Positions 29,155 through 40,700 of a DNA stretch of 64,000 nt are shown here, piece by piece. The DNA is taken from contig NC_080717.1 in the NCBI RefSeq assembly GCF_019097595.1, forward strand, positions 16,309,336-16,373,335, read 5' to 3'. The stretch's first letter is position 1. Each line of letters opens with the position of its first letter. The position numbers and the translations under genes are program-made. The DNA comes from Hemibagrus wyckioides (lineage: Eukaryota; Chordata; Actinopteri; Siluriformes; Bagridae). A model generated the notes under the pieces. The model saw nothing but the letters and a program-made list of their open reading frames with translations, was not told the origin of the DNA and ran no database searches.

Positions 29155-31490
29155 CCCGATTGTGCTACTTGAAGATCATCCAAGTGTATTTTGGCAGTCT
29201 TGAATGCTCGTGTTCTTCATTCTGCCTTTCTTGGATTCCAACGAGTTCCTTTTCTGTTCAGCAAGCTTCTGATGGTGAAACACAACCTAAGCTAGAGTGA
29301 ATGGAGGTCTGCTCTAGGAAAAACCTTTATATCTGTCAGTAGCAGGTTTTTAAAAGGCTTCATTTTGCTTGATTTATGATCAGATGTTGTCATGTCAATA
29401 TACTTTATTTTGGAACAACTAACTTTTTTTCCCCTTCATTTGGATTTTGAAGTCAAGCCTGACAACAGTGCAGGTTTTAATCATATTTGGAGGTCAAATC
29501 TTACCTTTAAGGGAGGGTAGATAACCGTACAACTCAAGCTGCTGCTTTTATTTCTTGTAGTTTTAAAACAGGCCGAGGGTGACAATCTGGGCCTGGGCCT
29601 GGCCCTATTTTAACCTTCTGGCTGCCTTAAGGCATCACTCAGGTTCCTCTATATAGAGGTAATATGTTTGTTCGGCTAAATATTAAGACCTCTCTAAATA
29701 ACACTATAACTGATCAGGGATTTAGTATACGTTTTAACAGAAACTTAGGATTAGTCCAAATAATTATGTAGCCCTTATCCAAATTAGCCATAGAAATGAG
29801 TTATAATGCTTCTCTCTGCTTTACACAGATATCTGGATATGAATTTTAGCTTCTTTTTTTCCATCTCAATTTTAACATAAACATGACCACAATACAAAAA
29901 AAAAACTATTTTGAAACAGAAAATTTCATTCATTTTATTAGGAATCTGAATTTCTACAGGAAGACCATCTCGGACCATCTCAGGAATCTAGCTGTCTCAG
30001 TTGAAACAGTAGAAAGTTCAATATAAATTTTGACCAGAATATAAAAGGACTTTTTGGTAAACAATCCCCGGAGAAAGTCAGACAGTAGAAAATGAGTAGT
30101 GAGTGTACGCCTTTTCAACGTTAGTGCAGATAGTGCTGTGGTTTATCTGTGAAAGGTAGAGGATGTGTGCCCTAGAACCGGGTGGTGGGTGGGGGACCTC
30201 CAAAGGGTCTGAATACACGTCCGAGGATGTCACTAAACCATAATCTGATCTTGTTAAGGCAGTTCATTCTTTTTGGTCTAAATCTGTAAATAGTTTATTA
30301 AATAACTTTAGAGTACTGGCGAAATATGTTTGAGCAAGGTATGGGTAGAGTACTGGTGTTAGTGAAAGAGCTTTGACCAGCAAATCAACACTGTGGGTCA
30401 AGATTAGATTTTAGACATTTCTTTCATTTCAGGATTTGAAAAAAAAAAAAAAACAACTTATTTACATGATTGTAATTTGCTGTATTTACATTTATATTTC
30501 AACATTTATGGCAATACAGTGATTTCCAGAAGTGCTTTGAAATCTGTGTCAATAAATACATCCTGATACTGGTTCATTAGGTCACTGACTAAGAACAACA
30601 TCAGTCTAAAAAGCCTCTGCTGGGAGGGAATATAGAAAGAAAATTGGACAGATAACACAAATTTTGTTTGGTTAAGTGCTAATTTAAGCACTTTGTTTGC
30701 TCGGACATCTAGGGGAAGTTCATTCCACCACCTCGGCGTCAGAACAGAGAAGAGTCTTGACTCGTGACTTCCTTGTTATTTGGGCATCAGAAAAGATTGC
30801 TTACAGTTACAAAATGTAGCTGTGAAAATGTAGCAGTACTAAGAAAAGAGATTCACAACTACAAGCTGGAGATAACATGGAGAAAAGAACCCCACGTTAA
30901 GAGTAACGGATGACCTTCTGGGCTCTACTTCTGATTGATATCACTCTCATAATGATGTGAGACTCATGAGACAAAACACCCCCAGACCTTATCTCAGAAT
31001 ATATCTGATTCTTGTGGAAATACATTACCAGACAATGTGCAGCTGAGTTACAGGGAATCCTGTTGCTATGGTTACTGTGATGTCATTTACAATCTATGCA
31101 TGTTTTGATTCATAGAGCATAGAGTTTTGGGATTATTAACATGTTTTCTTGTTTTTGAACATTTGTTTAGGGCTTTGAAATATATCTATGTAAGTAATTA
31201 TCAACACTAAGTGTATAGACATACTTTCTATCGTTTGTAATCCTTTGAAAGGTCTTGTTTTGTTTTTTCGGTTGCTGCTAGCAAATGACTTGGAATTTTT
31301 CTGAAAGCAAGCATCGATGGTGAAAAGAGAAAATACACAGAACTGTGTATGAAAAAGCAATGCTGTGGCTGAATCTCTCTAGCCCAGACAACCTGTAGAT
31401 TTTCTGTGCGTTTGTGATGATTTTTTTCTGCCAGCTTCACTTAAACATCCGGTAAGATATCATCTACACTGACTGAATTATGAATGAAGT
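29155..31490. other. Intergenic il2rg-CXorf65, left part
   Basis: No gene is supported. Around 30690-30790 'ggaagttcattccaccacc' and 'cagagaagagtcttgact' are phrases seen in dispersed fish repeats, so part of 30300-31030 is probably an old mobile element of a class I cannot name. The rest is AT-rich unique-looking sequence. Confidence 0.4.
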
Positions 31491-31501
31491 GAATTAGGCA
31501 C

Positions 31502-31856
31502 CAGTAGCAACGTGGCTTAGTGGTTAGCACTGATGCCTCACAGCAAGAAGGTCCAGGGATCGAATCCCGGGTTCGAACAGGCAAGGGCCTTTCTGTGTGG
31601 AGTTTGCATGGTCTCCCCGTGCTTCTGTGGGTTTTCTCCCACAGTCCAAAAACATGTACATTAGGTTGATTGGTAATTCTAAATTGCCCATAGGAGTGAG
31701 TGTGTGTGTGGTTTTCTGTCTATATGTGGCCCTGTGATGGACTGGTGACCTGTCCAGGGTGTACCCCTGCCTTTTGCCCAATATGTGCTGGGATAGGCTC
31801 CAGCAGATCCTGGTGACCCTGATTAGGAATAAAGCGGGTATAGAAGATGAATGAAT
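31502..31856 (+). repeat. Full-length tRNA-derived SINE (V-SINE/Mermaid-like) with 11-bp target-site duplication
   Basis: The duplication GAATTAGGCAC is seen at 31491-31501 and 31857-31867. The head has a Pol III A box TGGCTTAGTGG (31513-31523) and a B box GATCGAATC (31558-31566). The central 'gtgtggagtttgcatggtct' is the conserved core of fish V-SINEs. The tail ends in ATGAATGAAT repeats. The clear duplication indicates a fairly recent insertion. Confidence 0.85.
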
Positions 31857-32149
31857 GAATTAGGCACACTATACTTTTCTCTCTATGCCTGGAGACAAAG
31901 CTAAAAGAAGATATACAATAGATGTGTAGTAGAACAAATTACACAAAGGGACAGAGGACAGAACTGTAAAGCTATGTTTGCTATGTGTACACATACTGTG
32001 ATTTTATCTCTGTATTTTACTGTATGAAGAAGTAGATACCTATTACTGGTTGCTATGGTAATAACGTTTATCAGTGGGTGGTGCAACCAGCTTTCGAAAT
32101 TAGTCTTGCTGTTGAAATGAAACATTGTGGAAGCAGATTTGGCATTTGT

Positions 32150-32220
32150 ATTCAACAAATTCAGCAGTATATATACAGCAGGCCACATCAAAGTCATTGA
32201 AAGGTCATTTTTCCCATTTA
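32150..32220 (-). mobile_element. Family B fragment flanking a family A insertion
   Basis: 'ccacatcaaagtcattgaaa' plus 'ggtcatttttcccattta' matches 35450-35486, where another family A copy is inserted at the same place. It is too short to classify on its own. Confidence 0.5.
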
Positions 32221-32660
32221 CACCGATCAGGCATAACATTATGTGTTAAGTGTTAATCAGTCTTAAGTGAATAACACTGATTATCTCCTCATCATGGCAT
32301 CTGTTAGTGGGTGGGATATATTAGGCAGCAAGTGAACATTTCGTCCTCAAAGTTGATGTGTTAGAAACCGGAAAAATGGGCAAGTATAAGGATTTGAGCG
32401 AGTTTGACAAGGGCCTAATTGTGATGGCTAGACCACTGGATCAGAGCATGTCCAAAACTGCAGCTCTTGTGGGGGTGTTCCCAGTCTGCAGTGGTCAGTA
32501 TCTATCAAAAGTGGTCCAAGGAAGGAGCAGTGGTGAACCGGAGACAGTGTCATGGGCCGCCAAGTCTCATTGATGCCCATGTGATCCAATCCAACAGACG
32601 AACTACTGTTGCTCAAATTGCTGAAGAAGTTAATGCTGGTTCTGGTAGAAATGTGTCATG
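32221..32660 (+). mobile_element. 3'-truncated Tc1-like transposon (family A)
   Basis: It begins with the family A terminus CACCGATCAGGCATAACATT after TA at 32219-32220. It encodes the N-terminal transposase text ([13 protein letters not shown], then a helix-turn-helix region). The reading frame is broken. It is cut off near 32660, where a (GGAT)n array begins, so no right inverted repeat remains. Confidence 0.85.
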
Positions 32661-32691
32661 GATGGATGGATGGATGGATAGATAGATAGAT
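32659..32691 (+). repeat. (GGAT)n/(AGAT)n array
   Basis: Tetranucleotide units at the broken end of the family A copy. Confidence 0.9.
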
Positions 32692-33387
32692 TTCTCAACT
32701 ACTAAACTTTCATAACATTTTATTACTTAAAGATGGACTGGAGATTTGGAAATTTATATCAGTATATAGTTATTTTGTGAAACATCTATGAACCAGATTA
32801 GTTTCTGATATCTTGCTTAATAGAAGCCCACTCACCTGCCTTTCTTTGCTCTTTCAATGTTATTAGCAGAAAAATGCAGCTTGTCTTGTGTCCTGTGACA
32901 GAAAACGTTTGCTTTTTCTTCATTAAATAACAGCCTTTTTCCTTTTTTTCAATGTTATTAGTTAAGATTAGCAATGATTAATGTAATTACTGTGTGCAGT
33001 AAAATAAATCTGCACTACAGCCAAACTATCACCAGTGCTTCTGTTCTAGAAAATGTATCTAACTAATTAGCATTAAAAATTCAGCATCACTGAGGTTTAA
33101 TGCAGTGTGAAGATTGTTGGGAGTTGTCTTCATGAATATTAATTATTAGTGGGCGGAGTCAAGGAAAAGCATCAGTGGGTTGGCGTGACAGAACAAAAAG
33201 CACTTTATACAACCATTCAAAATACAAATCATGTGAGATAATAATAACATAGGCCCCTTTAAATGTAGCTTTGCCAGGACTCACATCCTAAGTGACATCA
33301 TTCTGCCCCACAGTGTCAGTGTTACAGTCCACAACAAAGATAAACTGACCTGCGGGCATCGGGTGATTCTACTGCATTATTACCGTG
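32692..33387 (+). other. Intergenic and probable promoter side of the CXorf65 orthologue
   Basis: AT-rich sequence with no reading frame. A GC-richer block at 33280-33387 directly before the ATG is the likely proximal promoter/5' UTR. I see no TATA box in a convincing position. Confidence 0.4.
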
Positions 33388-34269
33388 ATGTTTGTTTACA
33401 TAAAACATGGGGGTAAGTCATTTATGATCTTCTATATCTCTCTGTATCTATTACTGCTTAATCACATTAATTTCTTTGTGATATAGTCAAATCTCAAGCA
33501 CTGATTAGAATATCTATATTTAGAGGATGAGCAGTTCTTGGTCAACACCAACTGCTCCAACATTTCCCTGCTCCAGTACGTGAGATCCAAGCTAGGACTA
33601 ACTGAGTCAGGTATCCACATTCACAACACACTGCTGAAAAATTTCCTCTGTTCGCTCAATACAGCGCAGCAGACAGCCAAACGGAGAGGAGTTTTTTTTT
33701 TTTTCTCTGCAGTGTGAACGCTCTTCATCAATACAGCAGGAGCGAGTTCTCATTTAGGAGAAATGTATACAATAAACCCGGTTCCTCTTATATTACAAAA
33801 TATTCATAATCACGCAGTAAGTACGTATAGAAGTTTCACCTCCTGTTACAGAACAACAACTTCTACATGCACTTTCCTGCAATCATATACACATACTGAG
33901 GTTTCAGTAGGAATCCTAGCAGATCCTAGCAGAAGAAAAGTGAGAAGAACAGTGAATTACAGGAATATCATGTAATAAATACATTTCCCCAACACTTGCC
34001 TGTCCATAAATCATTCTCGGTTATATTAAAAGCTCTTGAAAGAAAGAAATGTGTAATGTGTCTGATCTTCACAGCTGACCTTGATGTAAATATTTCAGGC
34101 TCGCTCTTAACTCATACTGGCTGGTGTCTGTTTACACCTGTGGCACACCCAGTGTTAATGCAGTGCTCATTCCATTAACTTTATTTGTTTTTTCTACACT
34201 CTGCCTAATACAAGGTGCAAAGAGTCACTGGCTTTGTATTAATGGCTAAAATGTTTTTTAGTATAATTA

Positions 34270-34303
<34 letters not shown>

Positions 34304-36231
34304 TTTAGAGTTAGTGGATCTGTGTGATGAAACAGGAGCACTGCTCTTCATGTCCAGACAACTCCAGGATTATGCGAGTCGAATATTATCCCCTCGCAAA
34401 ACATATATAGTATGCACCATCAACCGTGAGTTCTTATTTCTGATCAGTTTGTTTTCAACCAGAGAGAAAAGTCATCATAAATGTAAATAAATGAATGAAT
34501 GAATGAATGAATGAAGACGTATACAGTTCTCATTTTGCATTTTCTCTTCTTTACTTCAGGTAACTCTGTAGGAGCATATATCTCCATCACTCCACATGTG
34601 GCAAATCTTGACACGGCTCTACAGGGTAATAAAATATTTTACACTCACAGGCTACTTTATTAGAAACACATGCTAATACTCGGCAGGAGGATCTTTTGCT
34701 CTACGAACAGCCTGAAATCTTCGTGCCGTAGATTCCACAAGGTGTAGGTCCATTCTGGTCCATGTTGACAGGATTGCATGGCATAAGTGCTGCAGATTTT
34801 TTCAGCTGCTCATTCATGCTATGAATAGCATCCCAGTGGTGACTGTGGAGGCCATTCAAGTACACTGAACTCACTGTCATATTCATAGAGCTTGTTTGTG
34901 ACATAATCAGACTGGATGAATCTTTTACACAATGGTGTACTGTTAATAAAAAAAGTGATGCTGGTCAGCAGTGATACTGATATAAACTGCAGCATTAAAA
35001 CGATTGGGCCAGGAATGTATTCACCCCACCACCATCAGCCTGAAATGATCACACAAAGCAGGTTGGTTTCATCAGTTTATACCAAATTCTGACCCCAACA
35101 TCTGCCTCTCAGAGCAGAAATCATGATTCTCTTAAGACACTTGGCTTAAAGAGTGGAAGGAACCTGATGTGCTCTCTGCTGTTGTTCCTTCCATCTCAAG
35201 ATTTAGTGTGATGTGCAATCTGAGATGCCTTTGGACTCACCACAGTGACAGTATTAGTAGTTTTCCTCTCAGCTTGACCCAGTCTGTCCATTCTCCTTTG
35301 ACATCTAATATCAATAATGTGTTTCCCATGCCAAACTGCTGCTCTCTGGATATTTATTCTTCATCATTTTGTATAAACTCTAGAGACTATTGTACATGAA
35401 GATCCCAGAAGGTCAGCAGTTTCTGAAATACTTGAATGAGCCTACAAGTAGGCCACAAGTCACTGAAATGTCATTTTTTCCATTTACACCGATCAGGCAT
35501 AACATTATGAGCACTGAGAGGTGACGTGAATAACACTGATTATCTCCTCATCATGGCACCTGTTAGTGGGTGGGATATATTATGCAGCAAGTGAACATTT
35601 TGTTCTCAAAGTTGATGTGTTAGAAGAAATGGGCAAGTGTAAGGATTTGTGCGAGTTTGACAAGGGCCAAATTGTGATGGCTAGACGACTGGATCAGAGC
35701 ATCTCCAAAACTACAGCTCTTGTGGGGTGTTCCCAGTCTGCAGTGGTCACTATCTATCAAAAGTGCTCCAAGGAGGGAACAGTGGTGAACCGGCGACAGG
35801 GTCATGGGCGGCCAAGGCTCATTGATGCATGTGGGGAGCGAAGGCTGGCCCATGTGATCTGATCCAAAAGTGCTGAAAAATATAATGCTGGTTCTGATAG
35901 AAAGGTGTCAGAATACACAGTGCATGATGGGTCAGGGCTGCTTTGGCAGCAAAAGGGGGACCAACACAATATTAGGTAGGTGGTCATAATGTTATGCCTG
36001 ACCGGTGTATATTTGCTATAAAGACTCATTAATTCAAATTCAAATTCAAATTTTATTTATCACATACAAAATCATACACAGTACGACATGTAGGGAAATG
36101 CTTTTTACAACTGTTCTACGTTTGAAGAAAGAAAAAAGAGTAAAATTAAAATTAAGAATTAGAATTTAAGACATGTTAAATTATGAAATACCAATAGTTA
36201 TGAAAAGCCAATAGTTGTCGGATATGCATAT

Positions 36232-36307
<76 letters not shown>

Positions 36308-37728
36308 TAATAATATATAGCAAATAATATATAAATAATAAATGTGTATAAACATCTATAATATATAGAAAAATACAATATATAAAATATATACATATAT
36401 GTAAAAGACAAATATAAATGTTATGACAATAATAAATACAGTATGTACAGTGTACATACATAAGATAAATATAAATATAGATATAAAAGGCAAATATAAA
36501 TGTCCAAATGTGCAGGAATATCAGGGAGTAAAGTGTCAGTGCAGTACGCACACAAAGATGTACAGTGAGTGTGGTTATTGTGTGTGTAGAGTATGCAAGT
36601 AGTGCAATTATTGAGTGTGCGACAATCAGCTGAGGTAGAATGTCATGTCATGTGTGGGGGAAGTCCAGAAAGTCCAGGTTCTAGGTGTTCTGGTGAGGGC
36701 CCGAATGGCGTGCGGGAAGAAGCTCCTCCTCATTCTCTCTGTGTTTGCCTTCAAGGAATGGAAACGTTTCCCTGACTGCAACAGAGAGAAGAGTCCATTG
36801 TTGGGATGGCTGAGGTCCTTCATTATGTTCCTGGCCTTGGTCCAGCACCGCTTGCTGTATATAGTGTCCAGGTCAGGAAGCTCGGTGTGGATGGCTCGGT
36901 GTGGATGGTATGCTCGGCTGATCGCACCACCCTCTGGAGAGCTTGCCTGTCCTGTTTGGTGCTGTTTCCAAACCAGGCTGTGATACTTCCCATCAGGATG
37001 CTCTCAATGGTGCAGGTGTAGAATGTCTTTAGCACCTTTGAAGGCAGTTTAGCACCTTTGAAGACACCTTTAGGTGTCTAAGATGATAAAGACGCTGCCG
37101 GGCCTTCTTCACCAGGATGTTGACGTGACAGGACCATGTGAGGTCCTGCGTGATGTAAACACCAAAGTACCGGAAACTGTCCACTCTCTCCACTGGGGTC
37201 CCGTTGATAGTCAGGGGCTGGTAATTCCTCTCCTGCTTTGTGCTAAAGTCCACTATCAGCTCCTTAGTCTTGCTGACATTCAGGAGGAGATTGTTGACCT
37301 GGCACCATAACTCCAGGTTTCTAATCTCCTCTTGGTAGGCCGTCTCGTCGTTGTTGGAGATCGGGCCCACCACCACAGTATCGTCCGCAAACTTAATGAT
37401 GTTGTTGGAGCTGGAAGTGGTCACACAGTCGTAGGTGTGCTCTGGTTTTTAATACTGTACATTGTACTGCTGCCACATGAGTGACCGACTAGATAATTAC
37501 ATGAATGAGCATGTGTTTCTACTAAAGTGGCCAGTGAGCGTATATTTTATTATTATATTCAGAGAGTTGATTGTGTTTGTCCTTTTTTCAGGAGCGCTGC
37601 AGAATCAGTTAGTCAGTCTTGAGCAGGCTCGGCGTAAACTGCGTAAACTGCATGCTTCGGAGGGCCATAAAACATCAGTACAGGCTCAGAAACAACCTGT
37701 CAGAACTCCTAATCCAGTAAACAGATGA
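33388..37728 (+). CDS. cxorf65: Orthologue of human CXorf65, uncharacterised protein
   Basis: Function is unknown in any species I can name. Five exons with matching phases (33388-33412, 33524-33610, 34309-34425, 34560-34625, 37592-37728) give 143 aa. The start [20 protein letters not shown] resembles the human CXorf65 N terminus. '[16 protein letters not shown]', '[19 protein letters not shown]' and a charged C-terminal region with [11 protein letters not shown] (possible short coiled coil) follow. There is no signal peptide or membrane segment, so it should be soluble. Human CXorf65 lies next to IL2RG, as here, which supports the call. Intron 4 is 3 kb because of nested transposons. The protein is shorter than the human one, mostly at the C terminus. 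Confidence 0.8.
34271..34300 (+). repeat. (TG)n microsatellite in a polypyrimidine-tract position
   Basis: A TG run directly before the acceptor of exon 3 (AG at 34307-34308). TG repeats at this place can weaken splicing. Confidence 0.9.
34637..35486 (-). mobile_element. Tc1-like transposon family B, left part (interrupted)
   Basis: The left terminus reads 'ctactttattagaaacaca'. The reversed right terminus near 37545 reads 'ccactttagtagaaacac', so they are inverted repeats of one element. The body contains degraded transposase text on the minus strand (34660-34904). The element is broken at 35487 by a family A insertion and then by a LINE. Confidence 0.7.
35487..36007 (+). mobile_element. 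Internally deleted Tc1-like element, 521-bp MITE (family A)
   Basis: Both family A inverted repeats are present (CACCGATCAGGCATAACATT at the left, reversed at the right), flanked by TA. The transposase's DNA-binding half is kept: [20 protein letters not shown] and a helix-turn-helix, ending near 35862. The catalytic core is deleted with a junction around 35930 ('gtgcatgatgggtcaggg'). The same junction occurs in the copy at 60409. Confidence 0.9.
36008..37440 (-). mobile_element. 5'-truncated LINE with reverse transcriptase remnant
   Basis: On the minus strand a 131-aa frame (37424 to 37029) reads FADDTVVVG, the reverse transcriptase YxDD-type motif with FADD. It is followed by [18 protein letters not shown] and [20 protein letters not shown], which occur in fish L2/Rex-type LINEs. 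The frame then breaks near 37035. Another part, [12 protein letters not shown], follows. The 3' end has an ATTCAAA tandem tail at 36030-36058 next to an (AT)n array (36236-36304). The 5' half of the LINE is missing. Confidence 0.85.
36236..36304 (+). repeat. (AT)n microsatellite, about 34 units
   Basis: Pure AT run inside the LINE 3' region. Confidence 0.95.
37441..37550 (-). mobile_element. Tc1-like family B, right end
   Basis: 'gtactgctgccacatgagtg' and 'gtgtttctactaaagtggcc' form the right terminus and complete the element begun at 34637. It lies just before CXorf65 exon 5. Confidence 0.65.
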
Positions 37729-37854
37729 GGTGTATGCTCCTAGTTTATTACATTCCTACCTCCACAATTCCCTTCCAGAAAAGAGCTTCATTTACAGCAT
37801 GTTTTTGATCAGAATGCCCATCGACTGCACATAAATGACTCAGATAGAGATGAA

Positions 37855-37860
37855 AATAAA
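37855..37860 (+). terminator. cxorf65: Polyadenylation signal of the CXorf65 orthologue
   Basis: AATAAA 127 nt after the stop, followed by a CT- and TG-rich tract. Confidence 0.8.
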
Positions 37861-38489
37861 GCTCTCTTTACCCTGTCTGCCTCCTCTAGCCAGAGTGTGC
37901 TTGTGCCATTTCTTTACAGTTTTTTAAGTCATGGATGTTAGCAGTTGCACCAGAACAAATTAATACACTATACAGCTACACTTTTACAACATAATTGGCC
38001 TTTTTCTGTCCATCCTCCTCTTTCTGGTTGTAACACTACAAATTGTACAGAGCTTGGAAGCTGAAAAATGTATTTAAATATAAATCTTGTATATGTGAAT
38101 TATAGACATGCCCATAAAAATACATTTTCACAAGTAATCATAGATTAATATTAATAATAGATAGATACATCGATTAAACGCATAGATTCAAAGTAAAAAA
38201 AAATTAATAAAATAATTAATAATGTTTTTCCTTTGTTTTGAACTTGCTAGAGGTAAGATATGAATAATTCAGACTTAAATAGAAAAAGAAAATATTTTAT
38301 TATTTTATAAACATTCGGTTTAATTCAGTATCTCCTGCTCTGCCATCGATACAGTGCTTACTGATCAGTATATGTGTGTGGTATAAATACAGTCTGGACA
38401 CAATATATCCGTAATCTTGGCAGTGTCATGTGACCTACAACATCATAATAAAAGCATAACAGCAACTGTTTTTTTAAATCTTTAATCAT

Positions 38490-38793
38490 CCAACCATGCA
38501 TCCATTGTCTATACCCGCTTTATTTCTAATTAGCGTCACGGGGGTCTGCTGGAGCCTATCCCAGGGCACATTGGGCGAAAGGCAGGGGTACACCCTGGAC
38601 AGGTCGCCAGTCCATCACAGGGCCACATATAGAGAGACAACCACACATTCACTCTCACTCCTATGGGCAATTTAGATTTACCAAATAAACCTAATGTACA
38701 TGTTTTTGGACTGTGGGAGGAAACCAGAGTACCCGGAGTAAACCCACACAGGCACTGGGAGAACATGCAAACGCCACACAGAAAGGCCCCTTC
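38490..38793 (-). repeat. V-SINE-like SINE, 5'-truncated, with 10-bp target-site duplication
   Basis: The duplication CTTTAATCAT occurs at 38480-38489 and 38794-38803. On the minus strand the body matches the SINE at 31502 (for example the reversed 'gtgtggcgtttgcatgttct' core near 38762-38781). The tRNA-like head is missing. Confidence 0.8.
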
Positions 38794-40514
38794 CTTTAAT
38801 CATACAACAGTTATTGTTAAATAAGTACAGTTTAACCAAAAGGAACAATGTTTAATACCTCAGCTCTTCCAAGCCAGTCCTGTTGCCTTATGGTGCAGAG
38901 CAAGTCATCCAGGTATTTCCTGTCTGCTGTTTAAAGTGAAATGAATACTGAGAACTCATATATAGTGCTTTATTTCACTTCTCTTTTTGTTAACTGTATA
39001 GTAAGGTAGTAGGAATGTTGCTGTTGCTGTCACTTCCAGTTCAGTAGTATAATCATTTTAGCAATAGTGAGTGATATATTATTATAAAGGGTTTGAGGGA
39101 GCTGGGTACTGATAATGAAGAAATATTAGTAAGCAGTGCTGCAGTAGGGCAAGTGGAGATGTTGAGGTGCAGATATGACCAACCAAACAATGATAGATGT
39201 GCAGACAAAGCCAAAAAGCTGAGCAATGTGGATATGAATCAGCGGTATATGAGCTGTAATGGGTTCTTTGAATGATTTTCTATTTGATTTAGGTAAAGGG
39301 TTCGAGATGTTATAATTTTGAGGTCATATAGGAAGTGAACAAGAAATGTTGTTGCACGCATGTTTTATATCTGCAGACCTGGAATGAATACATTTATTAG
39401 GTCAGTTACTATCAAAAATGGTTTGTGTATTAATTGAGGCTATTCTGTGTTTATGGCAGTGATTATATTTTCTGTCTCTTTATGTGATGTCTATGTATTT
39501 GACTTAAGGCATGTAGGAGTAGTAAATTTCCAGTCATTTTTCGTTTAGGCCGCTTATCTCCATCTTCCATCTCACTCCACTTCTAAGCAACCAGCAGACC
39601 TGCTTTGACATTTAGTAACAGATGATGTCATCACACTCAGCCACAGTCAGCTGTGATTGGTTTGTATGAATACCTGTTTGTTAGCACGAATCACTCAGCT
39701 GGGAGAAAATTGATGAAACACTCAAGATGCGGGTTTATATTTAGAAAGGTGTAGGCAAGGGTGTTGTGCCAACATTTATGCTCGTTTCCATGTTTTGTTT
39801 TGTTTTTTTCCCCTTTTCTGTGCTCAGCCTGAATGAGTAGCTGTGTCAAGAAGGCAGGAACCTTACAGATAAACAGCCTTCTAGAAATCAAACCCCACAT
39901 CAGATCTCCTATCTTTCCCTTTTGCTGTCTGCTCTCTTCTTTCATACAGTCATTAATGTGGTTGTGATTTTCGGTAAAAACTCCGTCCTGAGTGTGGGAG
40001 CATTTTTGCAGCTCCAGACATATTTCTGCAACATGTGGGTGGAATGCAGCTGTGCAGCAATGACTGAAATGTCAGCAAACCGTTTTGTCTCTCACACCCA
40101 TGCCGAACAAATCGCCCCTCTGATCTTGTAAACAGGTAGTTTATTGTTATGAAATGTCGAAGGCTACAGGGTGGAAAAGTGTGAGGGACTAAGAGATGAC
40201 GGACATGTGTGGTAAGATAACAGCACTAAGCTGAGGTTGCACTGCTGTGGCAGAGTGGTGATGTGGTTAGAAAGCTTCTTTCATTATGAAGGAAGTGAGA
40301 ATTAGAAAACAAAAAAAACTCCATTGCAAAATCTTTTCCATAATTACATAAAACATGGTCTTATTGAATCTTCTCAACATATACATATGTAGTGATATTT
40401 ATTCATGAAATATGAGTTTTATACAAGAAAAAGGAAGCTGCTTTTTTGTTTGATTTCGGAAAATGTCCAGCATTAACACATCCATTAAATATACAAACTA
40501 ATACTGTCCTCATG

Positions 40515-40700
40515 CCCATGTGGGTTTCCTCTGGGTTCTCTAACACTGGTGTATTAGTTACACTAAACTGCTGCTAGGTGTGAATGAGTGGGTGAATGTG
40601 TGTGTGCATGGTGATGGACTGGCATCTCATCCAGAGTGTATTTCCACCTCAAGCCCAGTGTTCCTCTGACACGCTCTGGGACCTCTGTTAGTAAAGACGA
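40515..40700 (+). repeat. Diverged V-SINE-like remnant
   Basis: 'atgtgggtttcctctgggtt', 'gtgtgaatgagtgggtgaat' and 'gtgatggactggcatctcat' are SINE body phrases in order. Head and tail are lost. Confidence 0.55.

Noticed and set aside
36181..36551. Two minus-strand frames of 76 and 117 aa
   Set aside because: They translate an AT microsatellite and LINE tail.
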